27,960 nucleotides of DNA from Myxococcota bacterium (GTDB taxonomy: Bacteria > Myxococcota_C > UBA6777), in NCBI GenBank assembly GCA_963169055.1, contig CAUJFU010000300.1, forward strand, positions 1-27,960. Reading direction: 5' to 3'. Positions within the stretch are counted from its first letter, which is position 1, and the number at the start of each line of letters is the position of its first letter. Under the pieces are notes generated by a model, which worked only from the letters and a program-made list of their open reading frames with translations, made no database searches and was not told where the DNA came from. The translations under genes were made by a program, and so were the position numbers. Below are positions 1-8,190 of this stretch, piece by piece.

Positions 1-81
1 CAGCTACCACCCTTGCGTACACGCTTCTGCTGTGGCAACCTCATCTTCCCAAAAACGCCCAACCGACGGAGGTCTTTGCTC

Positions 82-1011
82 ATGGCATCCAACATCATCG
101 AAGTCATTCCCCTGCGCTACGATGTCGCCTTCAAAAAAGCCTTTGGTCAGGTCGATGTCTTCAACGCCTTTGTCCGTGATGTCCTGAATATCGAGTTTGA
201 AGTCGACGAAGTCATCCAAGAATACAGCTACCACGAGCAGATCGGTCGCGTAAAGCTCAAATACGACCTATTCGCCGAGGACAAAGAGCGCCGCATCATC
301 GTTGAAGTCCAGCACGCTTACGAATCCGACTTCTTCGACCGTTTTCTCTACTACCATCTCATCGGCATGATCGAACAAGTCCACAACTTCCGCGACTATC
401 GCTTTGGAAAAACCGTCTACACCATCGTCATGCTCACCAGCCTGCCCAAAGACACCGAACGCCTCTTCGGTACACTCAACGTCTCTTTCCAATCCATCGA
501 CGAATACCAACACCAGCACAACCTCTTTCCTCACCGTCTGATCTTCCTCAACCCCAATCTCCTCAACGAGCATATCGCCCCCAACCTCCGCCTCTGGCTT
601 CAAGCTGTCCAAGACTCCCTCGATAACTCCGTTGATCTCGCACATTACCAACAGCACCCCACCCTCCAACACGCTTTCCTCTCCGTTCAAAAGCAAGCCT
701 TCACACCCGAAGAATTCACCAAACTCAAAGACGAAGCCGCTTGGGAACACACCAAACAACTCAGTCGCGAAGAAGGCCGCGAAGAAGGCCGCGAAGAAGG
801 CCGCGAAGAAGGCCGCGAAGAAGGCCGCGAAGAAGGCCGCAAAGTCGAGCGACAAGAGATCGCCCAAAATCTACTCGCCCAAGAACTCCCACACGCCCTG
901 ATCGCCGCCGCAACCGGCCTTTCCCTCGACGAGATCGCCGCACTCGCGCCTCCCCCTTCACCACCACCCACTCCTCCCAAAACCACTTCCACCCGCAAGA
1001 AAAAAGCATAG
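82..1011 (+). CDS. Rpn-family PD-(D/E)XK nuclease / putative transposase
   Basis: This 309-residue protein resembles the Rpn (recombination-promoting nuclease, PDDEXK_2) family, DNA endonucleases linked in other bacteria to recombination and phage defence. The N-terminal segment RYDVAFKKAFG (residues 12-22) is the usual opening of the family. The likely nuclease core is D62 followed by E75-x-Q77 in the stretch KYDLF...IIVEVQ. Residues about 229-252 are a charged (REEG)n tail, also common in the family. The ATG at 82 is chosen because GGAGG lies 9 bases upstream; an earlier ATG at 13 lacks a site and precedes the conserved start. It converges on aroB and is the only possibly mobile or accessory gene here. 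Family fit is seen in the motifs; the biological role is inferred. Confidence 0.85.
   Translation: MASNIIEVIPLRYDVAFKKAFGQVDVFNAFVRDVLNIEFEVDEVIQEYSYHEQIGRVKLKYDLFAEDKERRIIVEVQHAYESDFFDRFLYYHLIGMIEQVHNFRDYRFGKTVYTIVMLTSLPKDTERLFGTLNVSFQSIDEYQHQHNLFPHRLIFLNPNLLNEHIAPNLRLWLQAVQDSLDNSVDLAHYQQHPTLQHAFLSVQKQAFTPEEFTKLKDEAAWEHTKQLSREEGREEGREEGREEGREEGREEGRKVERQEIAQNLLAQELPHALIAAATGLSLDEIAALAPPPSPPPTPPKTTSTRKKKA
766..837 (+). repeat. 12-bp tandem repeat, six copies, inside the Rpn nuclease gene
   Basis: Six perfect copies of CGCGAAGAAGGC encode R-E-E-G units in the C-terminal tail. The unit is a multiple of three, so copy-number change would alter tail length without a frameshift. Confidence 0.97.
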
Positions 1012-1017
1012 CCCACC

Positions 1018-1075
1018 CGACACGGAGTCAAGGGAGCCGCGCTAAGGAAGTGAAGCATGGGGCAGCACCTCAAAA
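1018..1075 (-). repeat. degenerate copy of the dispersed intergenic repeat
   Basis: Read on the minus strand, this spacer between the convergent rpn and aroB genes carries CTCCCTTGACTCCGTGTCGG and GTGCTGCCCCATGC. Both match blocks of the better copies near 3.4, 24.4, 24.8 and 27.6 kb. The middle is disrupted, so it looks like an old or truncated copy. Confidence 0.5.
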
Positions 1076-1091
1076 ACCATCCCACAAGCCA

Positions 1092-2222
1092 CTATCGAAT
1101 CCGTTGTAGTGCGGCTTCCACAACAGCGTCCTCAACGCGTTGATCAAACACGCCCTCACCCATCGACCGCAACAGCGTCCATCGCATGGCTCCCCGCACA
1201 TTCTTTTTGTCGGCCCGCATCGCCGACCAAAGCGCCCCATCATCCAACAAAAATCCCAGCCGCGTCGGAAGCCCCACCCGCGCCAACGTCCCCACCAGCG
1301 TATCCACCCCCCCCTCATCCAAAAATCCCGCAATACTCGCGATCTCCGCTTCGACGATCATCCCCAACCCAACGGCCTCACCATGCAACAACGGTGCATC
1401 TGCCGTGTACGACAACGTCTCTAGCGCGTGTCCCACCGTATGCCCAAAATTCAATAGCTTCCGCAAACCACTCTCTCGTTCGTCTGCCTCGACAATCGCC
1501 GCTTTGATCGCACACGATCGATCGATCCAATCCACCCATGTCTGCTCCGCCACATCGCCTAATTCCCCCAATGCCTCGCCTTCTTTCGCGCCGAGCGCTC
1601 CGAATTCGTACGCAGCGATCTCCTCAAAATAAGCGCGATCGCGGATCAACCCATGCTTCAACATCTCCGCAACACCCGCCAAAAAAGCCCGACGAGGCAA
1701 CGTCGCAAACGTGCGGATATCCATCCCCACCGCACACGGCTGTTGAAACGCACCCAACAGATTCTTCAACCCCCGAAAGTTGATCCCGACCTTCCCACCG
1801 ACACTTGCGTCCACTTGCGCCAACAGCGTAGTCGGCAATTGTGCAAACGCCACCCCCCGCATATAGCAGCTTGCCGCAAAACCACCCACATCACCGACCA
1901 GTCCCCCTCCAAGATTTAACAACAGCGACTTGCGATCCATCCCGATATCCGCCATCCACGACCAGATCCCCTCCAACGACACCAAGGTCTTGTGTTCTTC
2001 GCCCGCACGCATCGACCACACAGGCAACGAACGCCCTGCCCCCCGCTCCACCGCCTCCAACCACAACGGGCCGACGTTCGTATCCGTCAACACAGCCACT
2101 TGCGAAAATCCCCGCAAATCCAGCCACGAAGACAGCGACTCCAAGATCCCCGCGCCGATCACCAGATCATAACTCACCGCAGACGCAGGCGTCTGTAATC
2201 TTCGTTTGCGTCTCTGCCCCAT
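1092..2222 (-). CDS. aroB: 3-dehydroquinate synthase
   Basis: AroB converts DAHP to 3-dehydroquinate, the second step of the shikimate pathway, in the cytosol, using NAD and a divalent metal. The protein is 376 residues, near the family's usual 350-370. The NAD-binding block NLGGGLVGDVGGF and the following PTTLLAQVDASVGGK are clear, as is the metal-ligand segment LNFGHTVGHALE. The ATG at 2222 has GGAGG upstream; an in-frame start 27 bases earlier lacks a comparable site. It is the last gene of the minus-strand trp-aro block, 36 bases after aroF, so co-transcription with aroF is likely. The extra N-terminal residues (GQRRKRRLQT) are basic and not part of the known fold. Confidence 0.96.
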   Translation of the reverse strand: MGQRRKRRLQTPASAVSYDLVIGAGILESLSSWLDLRGFSQVAVLTDTNVGPLWLEAVERGAGRSLPVWSMRAGEEHKTLVSLEGIWSWMADIGMDRKSLLLNLGGGLVGDVGGFAASCYMRGVAFAQLPTTLLAQVDASVGGKVGINFRGLKNLLGAFQQPCAVGMDIRTFATLPRRAFLAGVAEMLKHGLIRDRAYFEEIAAYEFGALGAKEGEALGELGDVAEQTWVDWIDRSCAIKAAIVEADERESGLRKLLNFGHTVGHALETLSYTADAPLLHGEAVGLGMIVEAEIASIAGFLDEGGVDTLVGTLARVGLPTRLGFLLDDGALWSAMRADKKNVRGAMRWTLLRSMGEGVFDQRVEDAVVEAALQRIR

Positions 2223-2258
2223 GCTCCGACCTCCAGAGAGTTTGCCCACGCCCCACCT

Positions 2259-3302
2259 TCAAGCAAGGTCTTGGTCGACAGGAAATGCCCGATCCAAGCT
2301 GCGACAAAAAGCAAACAGCTCGCGGGCTTTGTGGATCAATCGCCGTGATTCTGCAAAGTTCAGCGTTTGTTGACCATCCGACCACGCTTTCTCTGGGATC
2401 GCGTGGACTTCAAACAACAAACCATCACAACCTGCCGCCACCCCCGCAAGCGCAACGGGCTCCACAAAGCGCCGAATCCCGATCGCATGAGAAGGATCGA
2501 GGATCACAGGCAGGTGCGTTTTTTCCTTCAACAGCGCCACCGCGTTGATATCCAATGTGTTTCGATAGGCTTGTTCGTAGGTGCGGATGCCCCGTTCGCA
2601 CAACATCAATCGCTCGTTTCCACCCGAAAAGACGTACTCTGCCGATTGCAAAAGATCCTCAAGCGTTCCTGACAATCCGCGCTTGATCAACACAGGCTTA
2701 TCCACTTTCCCCAACTCACGAAGCAGATCGAAGTTTTGCGAGTTTCGTGCGCCGACTTGGTAGATATCCAAAAAGTCATACATCGGCTGGATATCTTGTA
2801 CAGACATCACTTCGGAGATGATCTTGATGCCGAATTCGCGGGCGTGTTGGTGCCATAGCTTGAGCCCGTCCAAACCGATCCCCTGAAACGCATACGGCGA
2901 AGTGCGCGGCTTAAAGACACCTCCGCGCATCACTTTCACCCCTTGCGACCGCAGGTGCGTCAACACCTCGATGATCTGCGCTTCTCCTTCGATCGAACAC
3001 GGACCCGCCATCAGCGCGATCTCCTCACCTCCAACGCTCACGCCGTCGCCCACCTCGATCTTTGAATACCCAACTTTCCATTTCTTCGACACCAGTTTGT
3101 AAGCATCTGAGACGCGATGCACATCCCAAACACCTTGCAGATGCCCGATGCTGCGGATATCGAATTCCTTCTTCCCGATGGCCACAAGGTACAAGTGCTC
3201 TTGTGTCCGAACTTCGGTCGCTTTGTAATCAATGGCCGCAAGCGCAGCCTCTAAAACCTGACGTTCCGCCCCTGTAATCCGAGGATCTAACTGAATGATC
3301 AT
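2259..3302 (-). CDS. aroF: 3-deoxy-7-phosphoheptulonate (DAHP) synthase, AroA-beta type with N-terminal regulatory domain
   Basis: This enzyme condenses phosphoenolpyruvate and erythrose 4-phosphate to DAHP, the entry step of aromatic amino-acid synthesis. The 347-residue protein has a short ferredoxin-like N-terminal domain (about 1-70), the form known to confer feedback control in Thermotoga-type enzymes, and then a TIM barrel with LMAGPCSIE, VMRGGVFKPRTSPYAFQG, LIKRG and ILDPSHAIG. The ATG at 3302 is preceded by GGAG at a good distance, and the protein opening MIIQLDP fits the family; the upstream 24 codons come from a dispersed repeat and are rejected. It sits between trpA (200-base gap holding the repeat) and aroB (36-base gap). 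Regulation by aromatic amino acids is inferred from the domain layout. Confidence 0.95.
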   Translation of the reverse strand: MIIQLDPRITGAERQVLEAALAAIDYKATEVRTQEHLYLVAIGKKEFDIRSIGHLQGVWDVHRVSDAYKLVSKKWKVGYSKIEVGDGVSVGGEEIALMAGPCSIEGEAQIIEVLTHLRSQGVKVMRGGVFKPRTSPYAFQGIGLDGLKLWHQHAREFGIKIISEVMSVQDIQPMYDFLDIYQVGARNSQNFDLLRELGKVDKPVLIKRGLSGTLEDLLQSAEYVFSGGNERLMLCERGIRTYEQAYRNTLDINAVALLKEKTHLPVILDPSHAIGIRRFVEPVALAGVAAGCDGLLFEVHAIPEKAWSDGQQTLNFAESRRLIHKARELFAFCRSLDRAFPVDQDLA

Positions 3303-3349
3303 CTCACACTCTCCACAAAAATCTTTCCCGTAGGATGGACGCGGTTGGA

Positions 3350-3475
3350 TGGTTTGTGTGGGGTTCCACCCCACGCCCCGCCATAGAGCGAAGCCCCCTT
3401 GACCCCGTGTTGGCGAACAGAGCGTCGTTTTTCAAAACAACGACGCTGTCGCTTGAAGTGATGCAAACACGGGGG
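3350..3475 (+). repeat. dispersed intergenic repeat copy C, between trpA and aroF
   Basis: The 200-base trpA-aroF gap is largely this element. It contains GTGGGGTTCCACCCCACGCC (a short hairpin), CCCCTTGACCCCGTGTTGGC, and TTTTTCAAAACAACGACGCT followed by GTCGCTTGA. The same ordered blocks occur near 24.4, 24.8 (inverted) and 27.6 kb. Orientation is given as in the 27.6 kb copy. The hairpin and a GGGGGTTTTTT stretch at its end could affect read-through from trpA into aroF. Confidence 0.75.
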
Positions 3476-3502
3476 TTTTTTGTCACTAACGATGTCGGCC
3501 TG

Positions 3503-4300
3503 CTACGAGTCGGAGCGGATCGCGTGTACAAATGCCCGAACATCGGACTCGATATCGTTGCTTTTCTCCAAGGCTTGAAGCAACGCGCTTCCGAGGATAC
3601 CTCCGCGCAAGAGAGCGGTGCTATCCTCGAAGGATAGGCGATCATGGATTCCAAAACCCACCATCGTTGGAGAAGACAGCTTCATCTCGTGGATGCGTTG
3701 AAAGTACTGTTTGCGCGAATCGTCCACCGCGAGCTTGCTTCCCGTCACGGAAGCCACAGACACCACATACAAAAAGCCCGTGGCAAGGCCATCAAGCCGA
3801 CGAATCCGCTCGGGGGGCGTCTGGGGCGTGATCAAGAAAACGCTGCGTAGCCCGTAGTCTGCAAACATCGACTGATATCGCTCGCAGTATTCATCGATCG
3901 GCAAATCGGGCAAGATCAATCCATCGATTCCGACTTCTGCACACGAAGCACAGAAACGCTCTGGGCCGTATTGCAGAACGGGGTTCAAATAACCCATCAA
4001 CAGCACAGGGACACGGATCGCAGGGCGAAGCCCTTGGAGTTGCTCGAAAAGCACAGACAAAGACATCCCGTTTTGGAGAGCGCGTTCGTTGCTGCGTTGG
4101 ATGGTTGGGCCGTCTGCGAGCGGATCAGAAAAAGGAAAGCCAAGTTCGATCATCTCGACGCCTGCGTCTTGGAGGGCTTTACAGACGCGCAAGGTATCGT
4201 CAAGCTGCGGATAGCCCGCCGTTGTAAACATCGACAAGACTTTTCCTTCGGCCTTCTCGAAAAGATCACCGATGCGATTGCACAAAGCGTTGGATCTCAA
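3503..4300 (-). CDS. trpA: tryptophan synthase alpha chain
   Basis: TrpA cleaves indole-3-glycerol phosphate to indole and glyceraldehyde 3-phosphate and passes indole to TrpB in the alpha2-beta2 complex. With a TTG start at 4300 the protein is 265 residues, matching the family. The catalytic pair is visible as E52 ([10 protein letters not shown]) and D63 (LADGPTIQ), spaced as the E. coli E49/D60 pair. The TTG is preferred because AAGGAG lies 8 bases upstream, it overlaps the trpB stop in the form TTGA, and no ATG in frame fits; a longer open frame to 4369 runs far into trpB without a site. The overlap implies coupling to trpB, so the two subunits would be made in step. It is followed by a repeat-filled gap before aroF. 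Confidence 0.95.
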   Translation of the reverse strand: MRSNALCNRIGDLFEKAEGKVLSMFTTAGYPQLDDTLRVCKALQDAGVEMIELGFPFSDPLADGPTIQRSNERALQNGMSLSVLFEQLQGLRPAIRVPVLLMGYLNPVLQYGPERFCASCAEVGIDGLILPDLPIDEYCERYQSMFADYGLRSVFLITPQTPPERIRRLDGLATGFLYVVSVASVTGSKLAVDDSRKQYFQRIHEMKLSSPTMVGFGIHDRLSFEDSTALLRGGILGSALLQALEKSNDIESDVRAFVHAIRSDS

Positions 4301-5490
4301 AAGCTCATCTCCTTGCGGTGATGCTCGCTGTAAGCGGCCATATCTTTGTCGCCTCGCCCCGAAAGGCATAAGACGACGGGCTCATCGGGTCCAGCATCGT
4401 GTTGTGCTAAATAGGCCAGCGCATGGGCAGTTTCGAGGGCGGGGATGATGCCTTCGAGCCGAGCGAGTTCGTGGGCGGCAGCAAGGGCTTGTTCGTCGGT
4501 CGCGCTGACATAACGTGCGCGGCCTGTGCGCGCAAGGTGTGCGTGTTGTGGGCCAACTCCCGGATAATCGAGGCCCGCAGAGATCGAGTGAGCCTCGGTG
4601 ATCTGACCGTCTGAGGTTTGCATGACGAGCGTGCGGCTTCCGTGTAAGACACCTTCTCGACCGCGTGCGATCGTGGCAGCGGTTTCACCGCTATCGAGTC
4701 CTTTTCCTGCCGCTTCAACACCGATCAGCGCAACTTCGGGAGTATCGAGAAATCGTGCAAATGCGCCGATGGCGTTGCTTCCGCCTCCCACGCAAGCGAT
4801 GATGCTGTGAGGCAGCGTGTAGGGCGTTTGCGCGGGGAGTTGCCAACGGATCTCTTCGCTGATCACCGATTGAAAGCGCATCACCATATCGGGATAAGGA
4901 TGTGGGCCGACCGCCGAGCCGATGATGTAGTGCGTATCTTCGGGGTTTGCGATCCAATCGCGCATGGCTTCGTTGGCAGCGTCTTTAAGTACCCGACTCC
5001 CCGAAGTCACCGCACGAACCGTAGCACCAAGCATCTGCATCCGCTGCACATTTGGGGCTTGCCGGTGCATATCGATCTCGCCCATGTACACGACACATTC
5101 GATGCCCATCAAAGCGCAAACTGTGGCAGTCGCCACCCCATGCTGGCCTGCACCTGTTTCTGCGATGATACGGCGCTTTCCGAGGCGTTGCGCCAAAAGG
5201 ATCTGGCCGACAGCGTTGTTGATCTTGTGTGCGCCTGTGTGGTTAAGATCTTCTCGCTTCAAAAACAGCGGATAGCCGAGCTTTTCTGACAGACGACGTG
5301 CAGGATAAAGTGGCGTAGGCCGCCCAACATAATCGCGCAAAAGCTGTTGAAACTCCGATTGGAACGCAGCTTCCTCGATCACCTCACGATAACAGGCTTG
5401 CAATTCTGCGATATTGGGCACCAACATCTCAGGGATATATGCACCGCCAAATGAACCAAAAAATCCCCGTGTATCGACGTTATAGTTCAC
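4297..5490 (-). CDS. trpB: tryptophan synthase beta chain
   Basis: TrpB uses pyridoxal phosphate to join indole and serine into tryptophan. The 397-residue product has the PLP lysine K89 in [13 protein letters not shown], the substrate-tunnel region [13 protein letters not shown], and the phosphate-binding [10 protein letters not shown]. The GTG at 5490 is chosen: it follows GAGG closely, gives an N-terminus ([19 protein letters not shown]) of the expected length, and overlaps the trpF stop by 11 bases. A second GTG four codons upstream is possible. Its own end overlaps the TTG of trpA by four bases, so trpF, trpB and trpA form a tightly coupled run. Confidence 0.97.
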   Translation of the reverse strand: MNYNVDTRGFFGSFGGAYIPEMLVPNIAELQACYREVIEEAAFQSEFQQLLRDYVGRPTPLYPARRLSEKLGYPLFLKREDLNHTGAHKINNAVGQILLAQRLGKRRIIAETGAGQHGVATATVCALMGIECVVYMGEIDMHRQAPNVQRMQMLGATVRAVTSGSRVLKDAANEAMRDWIANPEDTHYIIGSAVGPHPYPDMVMRFQSVISEEIRWQLPAQTPYTLPHSIIACVGGGSNAIGAFARFLDTPEVALIGVEAAGKGLDSGETAATIARGREGVLHGSRTLVMQTSDGQITEAHSISAGLDYPGVGPQHAHLARTGRARYVSATDEQALAAAHELARLEGIIPALETAHALAYLAQHDAGPDEPVVLCLSGRGDKDMAAYSEHHRKEMSF

Positions 5491-6136
5491 CTCGCACCTC
5501 ACTGATCACTTGCGCGACCCACGCAACGGATTTCTGCGCGACCGCTGTTTCTAAGCGACTGTTGAAATCGACCCCCACCATACGCGGATCACGCGCACGC
5601 AACGCAAAAACATCGGATAACGCTTGGTGATCCAATCCTCCCGCCAACAGATATGGCACATCCAACCGATAATCCGCCAACAACGACCAATCAAACCGCC
5701 TCCCCGCGCCTCCCAACCCCTGTGTTTGCGTATCAAACAAAAATCGCTCGATCCGCCCAACATACGCAGACAAGGCCTCCCACTCCGTATGCTCCGAGAT
5801 CCCCACCGCTTTCCAGATCTTTGCAGCCTGTCCCCACAAATCTCTCAATCTGCCACAAAATGCCGCATCTTCCGCGCCATGCAACTGCACAACATCCAAG
5901 CTGTATCGCCTAACTTGTTCCACGATCCAACTCGCTTCTGCATCGACAAAAACTCCGACGCTTCGGGTCTTTTCGCCAAGGCTCTCCAAGCATCGTGGAT
6001 CAAAGGACGCCCCCACAAAGCGCTTGGACCCCGCATAAAACAAAAAGCCCAAATAATCAGGCCCACACGCCGCAACCTCCGCAATATTTCGCGGATCACG
6101 CATACCACAGATCTTCACTTCCAAGGGGCGCTGCAT
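5480..6136 (-). CDS. trpF: phosphoribosylanthranilate isomerase
   Basis: TrpF performs the Amadori rearrangement of phosphoribosylanthranilate, the third step of the tryptophan branch. The 218-residue TIM-barrel protein starts with [13 protein letters not shown], in which C10 (KICG) is the usual catalytic base, and contains [21 protein letters not shown] and LLAGGLDHQ. The usual D in the later FD motif is visible as [10 protein letters not shown]. The ATG at 6136 follows GGGAGAAGG. It is a separate gene here, not fused to trpC. The gap to trpC is 106 bases, larger than elsewhere in the operon, and holds a palindromic element. Overlap with trpB implies coupled translation. Confidence 0.96.
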   Translation of the reverse strand: MQRPLEVKICGMRDPRNIAEVAACGPDYLGFLFYAGSKRFVGASFDPRCLESLGEKTRSVGVFVDAEASWIVEQVRRYSLDVVQLHGAEDAAFCGRLRDLWGQAAKIWKAVGISEHTEWEALSAYVGRIERFLFDTQTQGLGGAGRRFDWSLLADYRLDVPYLLAGGLDHQALSDVFALRARDPRMVGVDFNSRLETAVAQKSVAWVAQVISEVRGEL

Positions 6137-6200
6137 GCCTTCTCCCGACTATCCGCTTTTTAGAGGACTTATACGAAATCCGCAGGGGGGGTGATCGAAC

Positions 6201-6234
6201 GGTGTAGGGGCAGCCCCCTGTGGCTGCCCAACCA
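6201..6234. repeat. GTAGGGGC-type palindromic element between trpC and trpF
   Basis: GGGCAGCC (6208-6215) and GGCTGCCC (6222-6229) form a perfect 8-bp stem with a six-base loop, flanked by GGTGTAG on the left. A related perfect palindrome with the flank CCCCTACA lies at 27910-27929. It occupies the only non-overlapping junction within trpD-trpA and could form an mRNA hairpin that affects stability or downstream expression. Confidence 0.7.
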
Positions 6235-6242
6235 TAGGGCGT

Positions 6243-7094
6243 CTACAGCGGGATATCGTCTTGCGCAGGCGCAGACGCAGGCGCAGCCGAGGCGTGTTGT
6301 TTGGCAATGGCTTGGTATTCTCGGATCAATTGAGCGCAACCTTCTTCGGGTTGGCTGCGTTTCATAAACATCTCGCCGATCAAAAAGCCGTCAAATCCGG
6401 CCTGTTTGAGTTGCCAAAGATCCTCAGCGCGGTGCAATCCGCTTTCCGAGATCTTGACGCTTTCCGAAGGGATCCGCTCGGCCAACGACAGAGAACGCTC
6501 CAAAGAGACCGAAAAGTCCCGCAGGTCACGGTTGTTCACTCCGACCACATCGATCGAGGGACTCCAACAAGCATCCAGTTCTTCTGCGCTGTGGATCTCC
6601 AACACCACCTCAAGACCAAGGCGATGTGCAAAGGCTGCAAGCTCCCGCAGCACCGAAGGTTCCAAAGCCGCCGCGATCAACAAGATCGCATCTGCCCCCA
6701 AGGAACGCGATTCAACGATCTGATAAGGGTCCACGATGAAGTCTTTGCGCAAGATCGGACAAAAGTTGAATCGCCTTGCGACTTGGAGATCTTCATTGCT
6801 TCCGCCAAAGAATTTTTGATCCGTCAGCACCGAAAGCGCCGAAGCTCCCGCTTGCATATAACCGATCGACAACCGCTCCACCGAGATATGCGGATTGAGA
6901 TCGCCTTTGGAGGGAGAACGCCGTTTGATCTCTGCGATCACACCGACCTTATCGGTGCGGCGGAGATAGCGCTTGAGCGAGACGACAGGCGTTGTCATGT
7001 AGATGCTTTTTTCCAACAAAGGCTGCGGATACAAGGCTTTGCGCTCCGCGACTTCGTGTTTTTTGTGGGCGAGAATGGTCTCCAAGATCGTCAT
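6243..7094 (-). CDS. trpC: indole-3-glycerol-phosphate synthase
   Basis: TrpC decarboxylates and cyclises CdRP to indole-3-glycerol phosphate, the substrate of TrpA. The 283-residue protein shows VIAEIKRRSPSKG (E54 and catalytic K57), ALSVLTDQKFFGGS, LRKDFIVDPYQI, GVNNRDL and SESGLHRAEDL. The start ATG at 7094 overlaps the trpD stop as ATGA. The last 20 or so residues (from about 263) form an Ala/Pro/Ser-rich tail encoded by short GCGCAG-like repeats; this is longer than the core fold needs and probably disordered. Transcribed from the trpE side. Confidence 0.97.
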   Translation of the reverse strand: MTILETILAHKKHEVAERKALYPQPLLEKSIYMTTPVVSLKRYLRRTDKVGVIAEIKRRSPSKGDLNPHISVERLSIGYMQAGASALSVLTDQKFFGGSNEDLQVARRFNFCPILRKDFIVDPYQIVESRSLGADAILLIAAALEPSVLRELAAFAHRLGLEVVLEIHSAEELDACWSPSIDVVGVNNRDLRDFSVSLERSLSLAERIPSESVKISESGLHRAEDLWQLKQAGFDGFLIGEMFMKRSQPEEGCAQLIREYQAIAKQHASAAPASAPAQDDIPL

Positions 7095-8119
7095 CGACCG
7101 GCGGCCTCCTGTGGGTGGGGAGCTTGCTGTGTGAGATGCAAAAATCGCTCAAAAGTCCGATATGCCTTGCCCGAACGCAAGGCTTCTTGTGCGTGGGCGA
7201 TGCCTTCTTGCAGAGAAGCAACGGCTCCAGCGCAATGCAGCGCAAGAGCCGCATTCGCGGCCACAACAGCTTCTTGGGCGGGCGTACCTTCTGCACGCAA
7301 GATCGCCAAAAACAACTGCGCAGAAGACGCGATATCCTTTCCACCCCACAACGCAACGGCAGAGCATCGGGACAGTCCGATATCTTCGGGTTCAAGGACT
7401 TGTTCACGTTGAGGCCCGTACACCTGAAACGCGCCTGTCAAAGAGATCTCATCGTATCCATCGAGCGAATGCACGACACGATAAGCGATGCCTTCTTGTC
7501 CGAGCAGATAATGAACGAGACGAGCGATCTCCAGATCGTAGACGCCCATGACTTGGCATCGAGGGCGCGCTGGATTGACCAACGGACCCAACATATTGAA
7601 AAAGGTGCGCACGCCAAACTCTCGACGTATCGGGGCCATCGCTTTCATCGCAGGGTGAAACAACGGCGCATGAAGATAACAGATCCCTGCTTCTTCTACA
7701 CAACGCCGCAAGACCGACTCTTGCGAGTGAAACACAACGCCCAAAGCTTCCAGCACATTTGAGGAACCGCACACCGAAGAAACGCCGATGTTTCCGTGTT
7801 TTGCAACGCGAACGCCACAGGCCGCGACCACAAACGCCGAAAGAGTCGAGATATTGAAGGTTTGTTTGCCATCACCACCTGTTCCGCACACATCGATCAG
7901 ATCGACTTCTCCGAGCGAAACGGATCGGCTTAACGAGAGCATAGTGTCTCGAAAGCCCGCCAGTTCGGCCAATGTCATCTGGCGCATACAAAAGACGGTC
8001 AAAAAACCAGCGACTTGGCTGGACGGATATCGCTGTTGCACGATGGCAAGCAACAACGCAGCAGCTTCTTCTCGTGACAACGGATGCCCTGCAAACAGTC
8101 GTGTCAGGGTGGCTTTCAT
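7091..8119 (-). CDS. trpD: anthranilate phosphoribosyltransferase
   Basis: TrpD transfers the phosphoribosyl group of PRPP to anthranilate. The 342-residue protein has DVCGTGGDGKQTFNIST (GTGGDG at 79-84) and AKHGN (106-110), the PRPP-binding signatures, and NMLGPLVNPA later. The start ATG at 8119 has GGAG upstream within the end of a 24-codon micro-ORF and overlaps that ORF's stop as ATGA. Its first eight codons are almost the same as the first eight of the micro-ORF (21 of 24 bases). TrpD is separate from TrpG here. Its 3' end overlaps trpC by four bases. Confidence 0.97.
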   Translation of the reverse strand: MKATLTRLFAGHPLSREEAAALLLAIVQQRYPSSQVAGFLTVFCMRQMTLAELAGFRDTMLSLSRSVSLGEVDLIDVCGTGGDGKQTFNISTLSAFVVAACGVRVAKHGNIGVSSVCGSSNVLEALGVVFHSQESVLRRCVEEAGICYLHAPLFHPAMKAMAPIRREFGVRTFFNMLGPLVNPARPRCQVMGVYDLEIARLVHYLLGQEGIAYRVVHSLDGYDEISLTGAFQVYGPQREQVLEPEDIGLSRCSAVALWGGKDIASSAQLFLAILRAEGTPAQEAVVAANAALALHCAGAVASLQEGIAHAQEALRSGKAYRTFERFLHLTQQAPHPQEAAGR

Positions 8120-8190
8120 CGTTTCCCGCTCCCCGTGGCTCGTAAGAAAAGTTCGCTCGTCCGATGCAGCCGTGTGATGGTGGCTTTCAT
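8116..8190 (-). CDS. 24-codon micro-ORF between trpG and trpD, derived from a duplicated trpD start
   Basis: The ORF begins at an ATG that overlaps the trpG stop (ATGA at 8190-8187) and ends with a TGA that overlaps the trpD start (ATGA at 8119-8116), so both junctions are of the coupling type. Its first residues MKATITRL match trpD's MKATLTRL, and its leader GGGGAGAGCGCG resembles trpD's GGGGAGCGGGAAACG, which points to duplication of the trpD ribosome-binding site and start. The rest (HRTSELFLRATGSGKR) is short and basic and matches no family I know. It contains no Trp codon, so it is not a classic attenuator peptide. Function is unknown; it may simply carry ribosomes from trpG to trpD. The existence of the ORF is certain; whether its peptide matters is not. 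Confidence 0.6.
   Translation of the reverse strand: MKATITRLHRTSELFLRATGSGKR

Noticed and set aside
3303-3374. 24-codon N-terminal extension of DAHP synthase
   Set aside because: It is translated from the dispersed repeat edge and lies before a good ribosome site and the family-typical start.
6261-7412. 383-codon plus-strand frame opposite trpC and trpD
   Set aside because: Antisense shadow of well-identified genes; no start signal or known motif.
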